64,000 bases of DNA from JAKANT01 sp035502095 (GTDB lineage Bacteria; Pseudomonadota; Gammaproteobacteria; Burkholderiales; Burkholderiaceae_F). The stretch lies in contig DATJUX010000029.1 of assembly GCA_035502095.1 (NCBI GenBank), positions 36,003-100,002 of the forward strand. Reading direction: 5' to 3'. The notes beneath the pieces are model-generated. The model was not told where the DNA came from. It searched no databases and saw nothing but the letters and a program-made list of their open reading frames with translations. The position numbers were made by a program, and so were the translations under genes. Positions 17,402-25,832 of this stretch are shown one piece after another. The stretch's first letter is position 1. The number at the start of each line of letters is the position of its first letter.

Positions 17402-18397
17402 TCAAGCAAGGTCCTTTGCGGTGATCAGCTTGACCGGCGTCTTGACCCATCCGGTGAATTTCTCGCCCTTGAGCTCGCGCATTCCGTACTCGATGCCGAT
17501 CACGGCCATGCGCGCGCCGTACTGCTCGATCGTTGCGAGCATCTTGCCCGACTTGACCAGCGGCTGGACCGCCGGAATGTTGTCGAAGCCGACCACCTTG
17601 ATCTGCCCGCTCTTGCCGGCAGCGTCCAGTGCCTTGACCACGCCGAGCGCCATCGAATCGTTGGCTGCCATGACGCCCTGGATGTCGCGGTACTGCGTGA
17701 GGTAGTTGGTCATCAGCGTATTGGCCTCCTCGGTCTCCCAGTGCGCCGTCTTGCTGTCGAGCAGCTTCAGCTTCCCCTGCTCGACCGAATCCATGAAGCC
17801 CTTCTTGCGTTGTTGCGCGTTGTCGGCTTCCGGGTTGCCCTCGAGTATGACGACCTTGCCACCCGCTCCGAGGGCCTTGGCCAGTGCATCGCCGGCCAGT
17901 TTGGCGCCGGCGCGGTTGTCCGGTCCGAAGAACGCAAGGTCGATGCCGGCTGCCTTCTTGGCGCCCTGATCGAGTTCGACGTCGATGTTGATGACCTTGA
18001 CGCCCGCTTTCACCGCCTTCGCGAGCGGCGTCACCATCGCCTTGGAATCGGCCGGGGCCACGACGATGATGTCGTACTTCTGCGTGACGAAGTTCTCGAC
18101 GGCGTCGACCTGGGCCGCGAAGTCGCGCTCGTCCTTCATCCCGACCGCCTTGAACGAGAACTTGTCGGCGTTCTTCCCGGCGTAGTCCTCGGCGCCCGCC
18201 TGCATCTGCTTGAAGAACTCGTTGGCCAGCGACTTCATCACCAGTCCGACTTTCGGCTTTTCGGCCGCGAAAACGGGAGCGAGGTCGACACCGAGAACGG
18301 CAACCGAGCCCCAAGCGCCTGCCGCCAGCAGTCGGCGCCGGGTCGTGCGACCAGGATCAAGATCGCGTGTAAGTTGGACTCGCGTTTCGTCGGTCAT
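17402..18397 (-). CDS. rbsB: Ribose-type ABC transporter substrate-binding protein with Tat-like signal (cluster 2)
   Basis: A 331-residue periplasmic sugar-binding protein (RbsB-like). The ATG at 18397 is preceded by AAGGAG; the longer open frame to 18568 is not credible as protein. The N-terminus carries TTRRRLLAAGAWGSVAVLG, a twin-arginine-like export signal rather than a plain Sec signal, unusual but not unknown for this family. The mature chain begins KPKVGLVMKSLANEFFKQM and shows 'YDIIVVAPADSKAMV' and 'GVMAANDSMALGVVKAL', typical of ribose/allose-type binding proteins. A hairpin terminator follows the gene. Together with a ribokinase nearby, ribose or a related pentose is a reasonable ligand guess. 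Confidence 0.92.
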   Translation of the reverse strand: MTDETRVQLTRDLDPGRTTRRRLLAAGAWGSVAVLGVDLAPVFAAEKPKVGLVMKSLANEFFKQMQAGAEDYAGKNADKFSFKAVGMKDERDFAAQVDAVENFVTQKYDIIVVAPADSKAMVTPLAKAVKAGVKVINIDVELDQGAKKAAGIDLAFFGPDNRAGAKLAGDALAKALGAGGKVVILEGNPEADNAQQRKKGFMDSVEQGKLKLLDSKTAHWETEEANTLMTNYLTQYRDIQGVMAANDSMALGVVKALDAAGKSGQIKVVGFDNIPAVQPLVKSGKMLATIEQYGARMAVIGIEYGMRELKGEKFTGWVKTPVKLITAKDLA

Positions 18398-18595
18398 GTT
18401 ATCGGCTCCTTCGTGTTCCAGAGAAAACAATGTTGCGCCGAGAATCTCGCGCCACGCACTGACGAAGATCAAGCTTGGTCGAACCGACTCGCGTAGGGGC
18501 AGGGCCCCATTGCCCGCGCGGATGAGGGTGCTACGGGAGGTGGACGCACCACGCGCGACGCCAGTCATGCGTCGCCGTGGACTCCACCCTCCGCT

Positions 18596-19342
18596 CTAGC
18601 CTTCGGCGAACGACACCAGGATCTTGCCCGAGCGCCCGCCGCGTGCGGCATGCGCTACCGCTTCCTTGATCCGGCGGATCGGATAGACCGCCTCGACGTC
18701 CACCGCGAGCGTGCCGTCGGCAAGGTTTGCCGCCAGCTCGCGGTACAGCGCTGCGATGCGCTCCAGCGGTGCCTGCGTGAACCAGGGCCTCAGCCAGAAC
18801 CCACGCAGGCATACGCCGCGGAACACCGTGTCCTTGCCATCGACCATGCACGCCTCGCCGCTCAGCATGCCGTAGTTCACGACCGTACCGCCGTCGTCGA
18901 CGCAGCGCGCGAGACGCTGCGTTGCGCTGCCGCCGATCGCATCGATGGCGAGCGGCAGCGCACCTCCGCGAATCGCGTCGCGGACACGCTGCTCCAGATC
19001 CGGACCGTCCACGAGCACGACGTCGCCGCCGAACGCGCGCAACGGCGCGACCAGCTCCGGCCGGCGCACCACGTTCACGGTTTTCGTGCCGGACCCGCGC
19101 GCGAGGCGGATCAGACAATGGCCGACGCCGGAATTGGCGGCATTCTGGATCACCCATTGCCCGGGCCGTGGCGCGACGAAATCGTGCAGCATCATGTAGG
19201 CAGTGGGCGGATTCACGCGCAGCATCGCGAGCTGCCGCGGGTCGACCTGTGATGGCAGTGCGAACAGCGTCTTCGCCGATGTCTTGAACCGTCCGCGCCA
19301 CGTTCCGGGTCCCGGCAGCAGCACTCGGTCACCCGCTTTCAG
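18596..19342 (-). pseudogene. 5'-truncated medium-chain dehydrogenase/reductase (quinone or enoyl reductase type)
   Basis: The frame encodes the C-terminal two thirds of a zinc-independent medium-chain reductase similar to quinone oxidoreductases and 2-enoyl thioester reductases. Recognisable sequence begins at LKAGDRVLLPGPGTWRG, which normally sits near residue 85-100, and continues through NPPTAYMML, the NADP-binding Rossmann segment (QNAANSGVGHCLIRLA) and a normal C-terminus. Upstream codons in this frame (to 19462) do not resemble the family and overlap the end of pobR. No other frame there supplies the missing catalytic N-terminal domain. I therefore read it as a deletion remnant, with the junction near 19342, rather than an active enzyme. 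Confidence 0.72.
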
Positions 19343-20276
19343 GTGGCTCCGCAGCGTTCGAACCGGGCGCTGCAGGCGGGGCTGGCGCAGGAGTGCGGCG
19401 CCGCGCGGGCGATCGCCCTGGCCGCGCCGCCAGCCGGTCGCGGAAGAGACGCGGCGAGACACCGACGGTGCGCGTGAACGCCCGCGTGAAGTACGCCGGA
19501 TCGGCGAAGCCGAGCGCGTAGGCCACGGTGGCGACGCGCATCGACGTGTAGGCGAGGTTGCGGCGCGCCTCGCGCATGACCCGGGCGTCGATCAGCGCGG
19601 AGACCGTCTCGCCGGTGGCGGCGCGCACCACGCGCGTCAGGTGGGTCGCGCTGACCGCGAGCGCGCGTGCGTAGTCGGCCACTTTCCAGTGTTCGAGGTA
19701 GTGCGCTTCCAGCAGCGCGTCGAACCGTCGCAGCAGCGGCGACTCGCGTTGGCCGGCAGCGCCCGCCGCGCGTTCGACCGCGCGTGCGACGAGCCCGAGC
19801 AGCGTGGTGCACAGGCCGCGCAGCACCAGCGCGCGCGCCGGCGATTGCGCGCTGAACTCGCGCCAGATCTGGCGAATCGTCGCGCGTGCGGCGGCGTCGG
19901 CCCCGACGAGGCCGACCTGGCGCAGGCTATGCCGCGCATCGCCGGCGTTGGCAAGCAGATCGTCGACCAGTTCGTCGGGCAACGTGGCGACAAAACCCTG
20001 CGTGCCGCGCGCGAACGAGAAGCCGTGCACGCATCCGCGCGGGACGTTCAGCAACGCCGGCGGGCACAGCGGGAACGCGGCGCCGTCGAGGTGCACGCTG
20101 CCACCGCCCGACTCGACCACCAGCACCTGGTGCAGCCGGCCGTGCCGGTGCGGCGCGAACTCCCAGTCGTGCAGCACCGAACGGGCGGCGATGGTCTCGC
20201 AATGCATCACGTCCGGCAGGTGCGCCAACTCGCCGAACAGGCTGTACGTGGCGATCGTCGGGGCACGGCGCGGCAT
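19329..20276 (-). CDS. pobR: AraC-family transcriptional regulator, PobR-like
   Basis: A 315-residue AraC/XylS-type regulator. The N-terminal cupin-like sensor has FAPHRHGRLHQVLVVESG and HLDGAAFPLCPPALLNVPRG; the C-terminal double helix-turn-helix has ALAVSATHLTRVVRAATGETVSALI and the signature AYALGFADPAYFTRAF. The ATG at 20276 opens with MPRRAPTIATYSLFGE; the much longer frame upstream is the reverse shadow of pobA. It is divergent from pobA with a 114-bp gap, the usual arrangement for PobR, which activates pobA when 4-hydroxybenzoate is present. The last 25 or so residues are Pro/Ala/Arg-rich and may be altered by the same rearrangement that truncated the next gene. Confidence 0.92.
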   Translation of the reverse strand: MPRRAPTIATYSLFGELAHLPDVMHCETIAARSVLHDWEFAPHRHGRLHQVLVVESGGGSVHLDGAAFPLCPPALLNVPRGCVHGFSFARGTQGFVATLPDELVDDLLANAGDARHSLRQVGLVGADAAARATIRQIWREFSAQSPARALVLRGLCTTLLGLVARAVERAAGAAGQRESPLLRRFDALLEAHYLEHWKVADYARALAVSATHLTRVVRAATGETVSALIDARVMREARRNLAYTSMRVATVAYALGFADPAYFTRAFTRTVGVSPRLFRDRLAARPGRSPARRRTPAPAPPAAPGSNAAEPPESG

Positions 20277-20390
20277 GTTCGAATCGTACAAGTTCCTGCC
20301 GGATGCGGACATTCTCCCGAGGGCCAGGCGCCGGTAGCGTCCCGATCCGTGCGTGGTCGCGTCGGCCACGCGGGACGACGGGAGACAGAC
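20277..20390. promoter_or_regulatory. pobR-pobA divergent promoter region
   Basis: This 114-bp gap between the divergent start codons of pobR and pobA must hold both promoters and the regulator binding site. The pobA ribosome site GGGAGA (20380-20385) lies just ahead of its TTG start. I could not pick out a convincing PobR operator by eye; the role is inferred from the arrangement. Confidence 0.5.
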
Positions 20391-21563
20391 TTGAAGACCA
20401 GCGTGTGCATCATCGGCGGCGGCCCGTCCGGCCTGCTGCTCTCGCAGTTGCTGCAGCTCAACGGCATCGACAACATCGTGTTGGAAAAACACAGCCGCGA
20501 GTACGTGCTGAGCCGCATTCGCGCCGGCGTGCTCGAGCACGGTTTCGCCAAGCTGATGCGCGAGGCCCAGTGCGGCGAGCGGATGGACCGCGAGGGCGAG
20601 ATCCACCACGGCTTCTTCATCGCCCACGACGGCGTGCTCGACCGCGTCGACCTGCACAAGTACAGCGGCGGCAGCTCGGTGGTGGTCTACGGCCAGACCG
20701 AGCTGACGCGCGACCTGTACGAGGCGCGCGCCAGGATGAACGGCAGCCTGCTGCACGACGTCGAGGACGTGCAGCTGCACGACATCGCGTCCGACCGTCC
20801 GCACGTGACGTTCCGCAAGGGCGACGACATCGAACGCGTGGATTGCGAGTTCATCATCGGTGCCGACGGCTTCCATGGCGTGAGCCGCAAGTCGATTCCG
20901 AAGAACGTGCTGCGCGAGTACGAGAAGGTCTATCCGTTCGGCTGGCTCGGCGTCCTGTCGCGCACCAAGCCGGTTTCCCCCGAACTCATCTACGCGAAGC
21001 ATCCGCGCGGCTTCGCGCTCTGCTCGCTGCGCTCGCAGGTGCTGAGCCGCTACTACATCCAGGTGCCACTTACCGATTCGGTCGAGGACTGGTCCGACGA
21101 GGCGTTCTGGGACGAGTTGAAGCGGCGGCTCCCGGCCGAGGTGGCGGCGCGCATGATCACGGGCCCATCGATCGAGAAGTCGATCGCGCCGCTGCGTTCG
21201 TTCGTCGCCGAGCCGATGCGCTACGGCAGCCTCTTTCTCGCCGGCGACGCGGCCCACATCGTGCCGCCGACCGGTGCACGCGGGCTGAACAGCGCCGCGT
21301 CCGACATTTACTACCTGTATCACGCCATGCTCGGGTACTACAAGAGCGGCGACCGCAGCGGGCTCGACGGCTACTCGGCCAAGGCGCTCGCCCGCGTGTG
21401 GAAGGCACAGCGCTTCTCCTGGTGGATGACGATGATGCTGCACACGTTCCCCGACAGCATCGAGTACGACAAGAAACTGCAGGAGACCGACCTCGCGTAT
21501 CTCTTCTCGTCGGAGAAGGCGCTCGGCTCGCTGGCGGAGAACTACGTCGGGCTGCCGTTCTGA
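20391..21563 (+). CDS. pobA: 4-hydroxybenzoate 3-monooxygenase
   Basis: A 390-residue FAD-dependent aromatic hydroxylase that converts 4-hydroxybenzoate to protocatechuate with NADPH and oxygen. The protein aligns from its first residues with Pseudomonas PobA (MKT-V-IIGGGPSGLLLSQLL), which places the start at TTG 20391 behind GGGAGACAGAC; no ATG fits. The dinucleotide motif GGGPSG is at residues 9-14, the DG motif in FIIGADGFHG and the FAD-ribityl motif in FLAGDAAHIVPPTGARGLN. SRYYIQVPL and the C-terminal AENYVGLPF carry the active-site tyrosines known from the family. It is divergent from its probable activator pobR; the product is the substrate of ligAB in this window. Confidence 0.97.
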   Translation: MKTSVCIIGGGPSGLLLSQLLQLNGIDNIVLEKHSREYVLSRIRAGVLEHGFAKLMREAQCGERMDREGEIHHGFFIAHDGVLDRVDLHKYSGGSSVVVYGQTELTRDLYEARARMNGSLLHDVEDVQLHDIASDRPHVTFRKGDDIERVDCEFIIGADGFHGVSRKSIPKNVLREYEKVYPFGWLGVLSRTKPVSPELIYAKHPRGFALCSLRSQVLSRYYIQVPLTDSVEDWSDEAFWDELKRRLPAEVAARMITGPSIEKSIAPLRSFVAEPMRYGSLFLAGDAAHIVPPTGARGLNSAASDIYYLYHAMLGYYKSGDRSGLDGYSAKALARVWKAQRFSWWMTMMLHTFPDSIEYDKKLQETDLAYLFSSEKALGSLAENYVGLPF

Positions 21564-21781
21564 GACGCGGGGGCGTGGAGGGCTCGTGGTTGGCTTAGGA
21601 TGGAGCGCGCGCGACCGTCCTCGAACGGTTCGCGCCATGCGAGTCGAGGGCATCGGAAGTCCTTCGCTCGGCGTTCGGAAATCCAGGGAACGGCGTGCAA
21701 TACCGGGCACGGTAGATGCAATCTAGTGAGTGCTAATCTGATCACCGTTCGGCAAACGCGGGTGACTGTCAGGGCGTCGCC

Positions 21782-22666
21782 ATGGGGACGTTGGTTGCCA
21801 GGAAGTACCCGACGAAACTGTTCCTCAAGGCCGCCGACCATACCTACGTCGAGTGCGGCAGCGGGGCGAAGGCCTGGTCCTGCTGGGGCGGCAAGACGGG
21901 CGGAACTGCGTTCAATAGCGGCACCGGCAGCACGGTGCGCGCCGATGCGATTGCCGAACCCGATGAACGGGCCGGGATAACCTGCTACCTCGTGAGCGGC
22001 GTTTGCCACCAGGCGGCGAACCGGATCCTGCTCCCTGCCGGAATCCTCGTGAGTGCTGCCCGCGGCTACAGCCTCTCGGTGGCGATCTTCGGCATCTACG
22101 GCAGGGTCGGAAGCGGGCCGTGTCATGCCCCCTTCAATCAACATCCCGGTTTGACCGGCGATCTACCTGTCTGCATCGGAACACCAGCAGGAGGCACATT
22201 GTCGCGAGCCAAGACTGCGATTCCGCCTCGCCAGAGCGCGCATCTTCGATCGATCCGGAGTTCCTACAGCCGCCTTGGCTCCGAAGCGGCGACTCCGCTC
22301 GACGCGATGATGATCAACGTCCGAATGTTTGAACGAGAGGTCGACTTCCGATTCAAACGACAACTGCCGAAGAAGGCCATGCGGGGGCTGCGGGAAGCGA
22401 AGGTCAAGGTGGAGCTGGAGCATCATCATCTCGGCGAGAGCTTTCAGCGCAAGTCCCTCGGCCCAATCGAGTTCGTCGTCGCCTTCAATGCAATGACCGA
22501 CAGGTTTCAGGCCGATGCGGCGAACGCGCTCTCGGCGGCTCAGTACAAGACGCTGTTCCAGATGGGCCGTGACGACCGACTGGTGCTGGCAGACCCCGAT
22601 GCGATCGACGCGAACTTTGGCGCGGGTACCGCTGCAGCGGTCTACGGCACCCAGCTGCGGCAGTAG
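21782..22666 (+). CDS. Unrecognised 294-aa protein with a GVCHQAANR motif
   Basis: I do not recognise this gene, but it appears coding: it forms an open frame with native codon bias, internal sequence character changes like domains, and is followed by a second gene after 21 bp. The N-terminal half is Gly/Cys-rich (VECGSGAKAWSCWGGKTGG) and then reads CYLVSGVCHQAANRILLPAGI and ARGYSLSVAIFGIYGR, with Cys and His side by side in a way that suggests a catalytic or metal site. The C-terminal half is helical and charged (REAKVKVELEHHHLGESFQRK) and ends with an ALSAAQYKTLFQMGRDDRL segment. No signal peptide is clear. The ATG has only a weak ribosome site, so the start is uncertain. Confidence 0.6.
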   Translation: MGTLVARKYPTKLFLKAADHTYVECGSGAKAWSCWGGKTGGTAFNSGTGSTVRADAIAEPDERAGITCYLVSGVCHQAANRILLPAGILVSAARGYSLSVAIFGIYGRVGSGPCHAPFNQHPGLTGDLPVCIGTPAGGTLSRAKTAIPPRQSAHLRSIRSSYSRLGSEAATPLDAMMINVRMFEREVDFRFKRQLPKKAMRGLREAKVKVELEHHHLGESFQRKSLGPIEFVVAFNAMTDRFQADAANALSAAQYKTLFQMGRDDRLVLADPDAIDANFGAGTAAAVYGTQLRQ

Positions 22667-22687
22667 TGCGACGGAACCGCCGCACCA

Positions 22688-23095
22688 GTGAAACACTCGT
22701 TCCGACACGGTCCACGACTGACGCAACGGGAGTACGAGCAGGCTGTAGTCGAGCTCCACAGCGGAGCGTTTGCCAAGAACGAGAGGAACGACGCGTTCAT
22801 TGGGCGCCGCGAACTGGACCTGAACATCGACTACCGCCTTGGCACGGCATTCCCGTCCGAGCGGCGCGACGAGTTGTGGCGCATCCAGCGACGCATCGAG
22901 AAAAGGAGACTGCGCCTCTCGATTTGCTGGTTGGCGGGACGCCTCGTGCCGCGCACTTTCCTTGCGCGACGCGCCAATCGCGTGGCCCGGTTCGTTGTCG
23001 ACGAGTACGCCAAGGCGCTGACCCCGGACGAGCTCGAGGCGTACTTTGGTGCCGATGAAGTGGCGAGCCCTTCGTTGCCAGTGGACGGACCGTGA
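22688..23095 (+). CDS. Unrecognised 135-aa basic protein, partner of the upstream gene
   Basis: A 135-residue protein of unknown function that starts with GTG 21 bp after the preceding unrecognised gene. It is rich in Arg and Glu (RRELDLNIDYRLG, RRDELWRIQRRIEKRRLRL) and predicted mainly helical, with one moderately hydrophobic stretch (LSICWLAGRLV) too short to be a clear membrane span. The end (YAKALTPDELEAYFG) is acidic. Its spacing suggests an operon with the 294-residue gene, and possibly that the two proteins act as a pair. Nothing in either protein points to a known pathway. Confidence that it is a real gene is moderate. Confidence 0.55.
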   Translation: MKHSFRHGPRLTQREYEQAVVELHSGAFAKNERNDAFIGRRELDLNIDYRLGTAFPSERRDELWRIQRRIEKRRLRLSICWLAGRLVPRTFLARRANRVARFVVDEYAKALTPDELEAYFGADEVASPSLPVDGP

Positions 23096-23233
23096 GCGCC
23101 GTCAGGGACTCGACTTATTTGCCCGGCAAGGGCGTGCTCGAGTCATCGCCGCGGTCGGTCGTCGACGAGCGATCGATTCACCTCAAAGCGCGGGCTTCTC
23201 GGCCGCGCATGCTTGCGTGCAACAGAAAAGGCG

Positions 23234-24403
23234 GTGACCGGTTTGGCTGACGCAGCTCGACACCTGGGCATCCCGGACGGGGCTTTCAAGCTGTTCCTCG
23301 CCGGCGACGTGATGACCGGACGCGGCGTGGATCAGATCCTGCCCCATCCAAGCGAGCCCCGACTCTACGAGCCTTGGGTGCGGTCGGCGCTGACCTACGT
23401 CGAGCTCGCCGAGAAGTGCAATGGACCCATCGCGCGGCCGGTCGATTTCTCCTATGTCTGGGGAGATGCATTGCGGCCATTGCAGCGCGAGCGGCCTGCT
23501 GTGCGCATCGTCAATCTGGAGACAGCGGTGACGTCTTCCAACGATGCGTGGCCGGGCAAAGGTATCCACTACCGGATGCACCCCGCCAACGCCACGGTGT
23601 TGAACTCGGCGGCCATCGATTGCTGCGCGCTCGCCAACAACCACGTGCTCGACTGGGGGCATGCCGGTTTGCGCGAGACGCTGCAGACGCTGCATCGTCA
23701 CGACGTGCAGACGGCGGGCGCAGGAAGCGACGCCGCGGCGGCGGCAGCACCTGCGGTGTTCGAGGTCGGTCTGCGCCGCCGCGTGCTGGTGTACGCGTTC
23801 GGCACCGACGACAGCGGCGTGGCGCAAGGATTTTCGGCAACCGATACGCGCGCCGGCGTGAACCGGCTGCCCGATCTGTCTGCACGCACGGTAACCGCCG
23901 TCGCGCAGTCGGTGCACCGCGCGCGTCGTATCGGTGACAGCGTGATCGCGTCGATCCATTGGGGGGACAACTGGGGATACGCAGTGCCGGCAGCGCAACG
24001 CGCGTTCGCGCACCAGCTGATCGACGCAGGCGCGGCCGACCTCGTGCACGGCCATTCCTCGCATCACGCCAAAGGCATCGAGGTGTACCGCGGCAGGCTG
24101 GTGCTGTACGGCTGCGGCGATTTTCTGAACGACTACGAAGGCATCGGCGGCCATGAGGAGTACCGACCGGAACTCGCGACGATGTACTTTCCCACCCTCG
24201 GCGCCGACGGGCGGCTGCTCGACTTGACGCTGGTGCCTTTGCGCATGCGCCGCTTGCGCCTTGAAACAGCGACACGCGACGAAGGCGCCTGGCTGCTCGC
24301 CATGTTCAACCGCGAAAGCGCGCAGTTCGACAGCCGCTTCGAAAGCGCACCGCAGGGCCGGCTTGTCTGGACTGGCGGCAAGCGCTCCGGGCGCGTTTCG
24401 TAG
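23234..24403 (+). CDS. CapA-family metallophosphoesterase-like protein
   Basis: A 389-residue protein of the CapA (poly-gamma-glutamate synthesis) family, a calcineurin-like metallophosphoesterase fold. Metal-site motifs are in order: FLAGDVMTGRG near the N-terminus, RIVNLETAVT, CALANNHVLDWG, ASIHWGDNWGY and LVHGHSSHHAKG, followed by LYGCGDFLNDYEG. There is no signal peptide, whereas CapA of Bacillus is membrane-bound, so this is a soluble member. The start is uncertain: GTG at 23234 follows AAAAGG, and a TTG seven codons upstream is also open. No capB/capC ligase genes are adjacent, so capsule synthesis is not implied; many stand-alone members have unknown substrates. Confidence 0.87.
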   Translation: MTGLADAARHLGIPDGAFKLFLAGDVMTGRGVDQILPHPSEPRLYEPWVRSALTYVELAEKCNGPIARPVDFSYVWGDALRPLQRERPAVRIVNLETAVTSSNDAWPGKGIHYRMHPANATVLNSAAIDCCALANNHVLDWGHAGLRETLQTLHRHDVQTAGAGSDAAAAAAPAVFEVGLRRRVLVYAFGTDDSGVAQGFSATDTRAGVNRLPDLSARTVTAVAQSVHRARRIGDSVIASIHWGDNWGYAVPAAQRAFAHQLIDAGAADLVHGHSSHHAKGIEVYRGRLVLYGCGDFLNDYEGIGGHEEYRPELATMYFPTLGADGRLLDLTLVPLRMRRLRLETATRDEGAWLLAMFNRESAQFDSRFESAPQGRLVWTGGKRSGRVS

Positions 24404-24541
24404 CGGGCTGCGCAATGGGGCAGGCCGCACCCGATCCAGCGCGCGCGTGCCGATGCGCCACGCACGTCGTGAAATGCCGAGGGCGAACGCAAAGGGACTA
24501 GGCTTGACTGTCGCATTGGGCGCTGCCTTCGCAGCAGTTCC

Positions 24542-24555
24542 TTGATAGAGATCAG
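24542..24555 (+). promoter_or_regulatory. FNR/Anr-type box upstream of zinc-ribbon gene
   Basis: TTGATAGAGATCAG matches the FNR/Anr consensus TTGAT-N4-ATCAA at nine of ten fixed positions. Its centre (24548.5) lies 41.5 bp before a start point predicted near 24590, and TATGGT at 24578-24583 sits where the -10 element should be. This is the layout of a class II oxygen-sensing activator promoter for the gene at 24608. Confidence 0.65.
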
Positions 24556-24607
24556 CCTATGTGCCATGTTTGCCGGCTATGGTGATCTCGATGATGTGGA
24601 GACGATC

Positions 24608-25102
24608 ATGAAATCAGTGCGCGGCGGTTGGCGGCCGCTACAACGCGAGGAACTGCGCGATGAACTCGTGCACGACGCGTACAAATCCCAAAAGCGCCCG
24701 CCTGAACCAACCCTTTGTCCCGACTGCGGCGCAGTCCACCGCGGCGGACGCTGGCAGTGGGGGTCGGCCGAGGCGGGCGCTCACACAGAACGGTGTCCCG
24801 CGTGCCAGCGCATTCACGATCATTTTCCTGCCGGCTACGTGACGCTGGCTGGCGAATTTCTCGCCAGCCACCGCGACGAGTTGCTGCACCTCGCGCGCAA
24901 TCGCGAAGCGAGGGAGAAGGCGGAACATCCGCTCGAGCGCATCATGGACGTCAAGGACGTCGAAGACGGTGTGTCGATCACCACCACCGGCGTTCACCTT
25001 GCGCGCGCCATCGGAGATGCGATACATGACGCGTACAAAGGCAAGCTCGAGTATCAGTACAACAAAGAGGAGAACCTGTTGCGCGTGCACTGGTCGCGCT
25101 GA
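24608..25102 (+). CDS. BCAM0308-type zinc-ribbon protein
   Basis: A 164-residue protein similar to the family named after Burkholderia cenocepacia BCAM0308. Two CxxC pairs, Cys37/Cys40 (CPDCGAVH) and Cys63/Cys66 (CPACQRIH), form a probable zinc ribbon. They are separated by GGRWQWG, and followed by HDHFPAGYVTLAGEFLASHRDELLHL, a well-conserved family stretch. The C-terminal part (ITTTGVHLARAIGDAIHDAYKGKLEYQYN) resembles an RNA- or ribosome-associated domain seen in NMD3-like proteins, but this is only a resemblance. I chose the ATG at 24608 because the longer frame runs through the FNR/Anr box. In B. cenocepacia the family member belongs to the low-oxygen-activated locus; function is unknown. 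Confidence 0.82.
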   Translation: MKSVRGGWRPLQREELRDELVHDAYKSQKRPPEPTLCPDCGAVHRGGRWQWGSAEAGAHTERCPACQRIHDHFPAGYVTLAGEFLASHRDELLHLARNREAREKAEHPLERIMDVKDVEDGVSITTTGVHLARAIGDAIHDAYKGKLEYQYNKEENLLRVHWSR

Positions 25103-25156
25103 TTGCGCACAACGACTGATCCAGAGGCAAATTCGCCAACCTCTTGGCTTTAGCAG

Positions 25157-25200
25157 GTCATTTCGAGCCAAAGGCAAGGAATCTCAGCGTCGCGAATGAC
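25157..25200. repeat. Short palindromic repeat with GGCAAGGAATCTC core
   Basis: A 44-bp element bounded by GTCATTTCG and CGCGAATGAC in inverted orientation, with GGCAAGGAATCTC inside. The same core, inverted, occurs in the element at 41656-41739. It lies after the zinc-ribbon gene, in the gap before the next gene. It looks like a member of a dispersed intergenic palindrome family. Confidence 0.55.
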
Positions 25201-25292
25201 GATCCCTTGTCGCGTTGCGCTTCCGGATATCACAAAGTTCGCATGAAGCTTGCTGTTCCGACTTGCTTGTGACATTCACTGGCGGTGCATCC

Positions 25293-25832
25293 ATGCGCGA
25301 GCCGCACGTCCATCTCGCCTACGCGCCGCGCGGCGCAGGAGTCTTGTGCGCCGCTTTCTGGGTCGTGTCCCGCGCCGACTGCTATGGCTGGTTCACCGGT
25401 GCGCAGGCCTACGAGCATCCGGCGCACTTCTTCGCGCTCGAAAACTACTATTCGACACGCGAGACGATCGCCTATCGCTCGGTCGGAGAGGACGTTCGCG
25501 CGGGATGGGTGCGCTTGCATCCGGGCGCGAAGCAGCCTACCGCGCCGCCCGGGCGATCGCCGCTCACTGAAGCGCAGTGTCATGAAATCGAGCAGCTGCA
25601 GGTTGCGTTCATACGCGAATGGCTCTTCTATCGCGATGCACCCGATGCCCAGCCAGAGGCGGCTGCGCTGCGCGCACGAGAACTGCCGGTCATGGCGCTC
25701 AACATCCGCGCCCACAAGCTGAACAAGCTGCGCACCGATGCCGCGGTATGGACCTTCACGTCACCCGGTGCGGACTTGAACGTAATCGGCTTTCTTGCGC
25801 GTGGTTGGATACTCGACTACGAGCCGGACTGA
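25293..25832 (+). CDS. Unrecognised 179-aa cytoplasmic protein
   Basis: I do not recognise this protein. From ATG 25293 it reads MREPHVHLAYAPRGAG, then a hydrophobic AAFWVVSRADCYGWF segment, aromatic-rich HPAHFFALENYYSTRE, a charged middle and a helical end ALNIRAHKLNKLRTDAAVW. It has no signal peptide or clear motif. An in-frame GTG at 25268 would add eight residues; neither has a strong ribosome site. The gene lies within the low-oxygen/stress cluster, between the zinc-ribbon gene and a DUF2934 gene that has its own FNR/Anr box, so membership in that regulon is possible. Third-position GC bias supports coding. Confidence 0.6.
   Translation: MREPHVHLAYAPRGAGVLCAAFWVVSRADCYGWFTGAQAYEHPAHFFALENYYSTRETIAYRSVGEDVRAGWVRLHPGAKQPTAPPGRSPLTEAQCHEIEQLQVAFIREWLFYRDAPDAQPEAAALRARELPVMALNIRAHKLNKLRTDAAVWTFTSPGADLNVIGFLARGWILDYEPD

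Noticed and set aside
20277..21710. Upstream extension of the pobR frame to 21710
   Set aside because: The extension is the reverse complement of pobA. The AraC-type protein begins naturally at the ATG at 20276.
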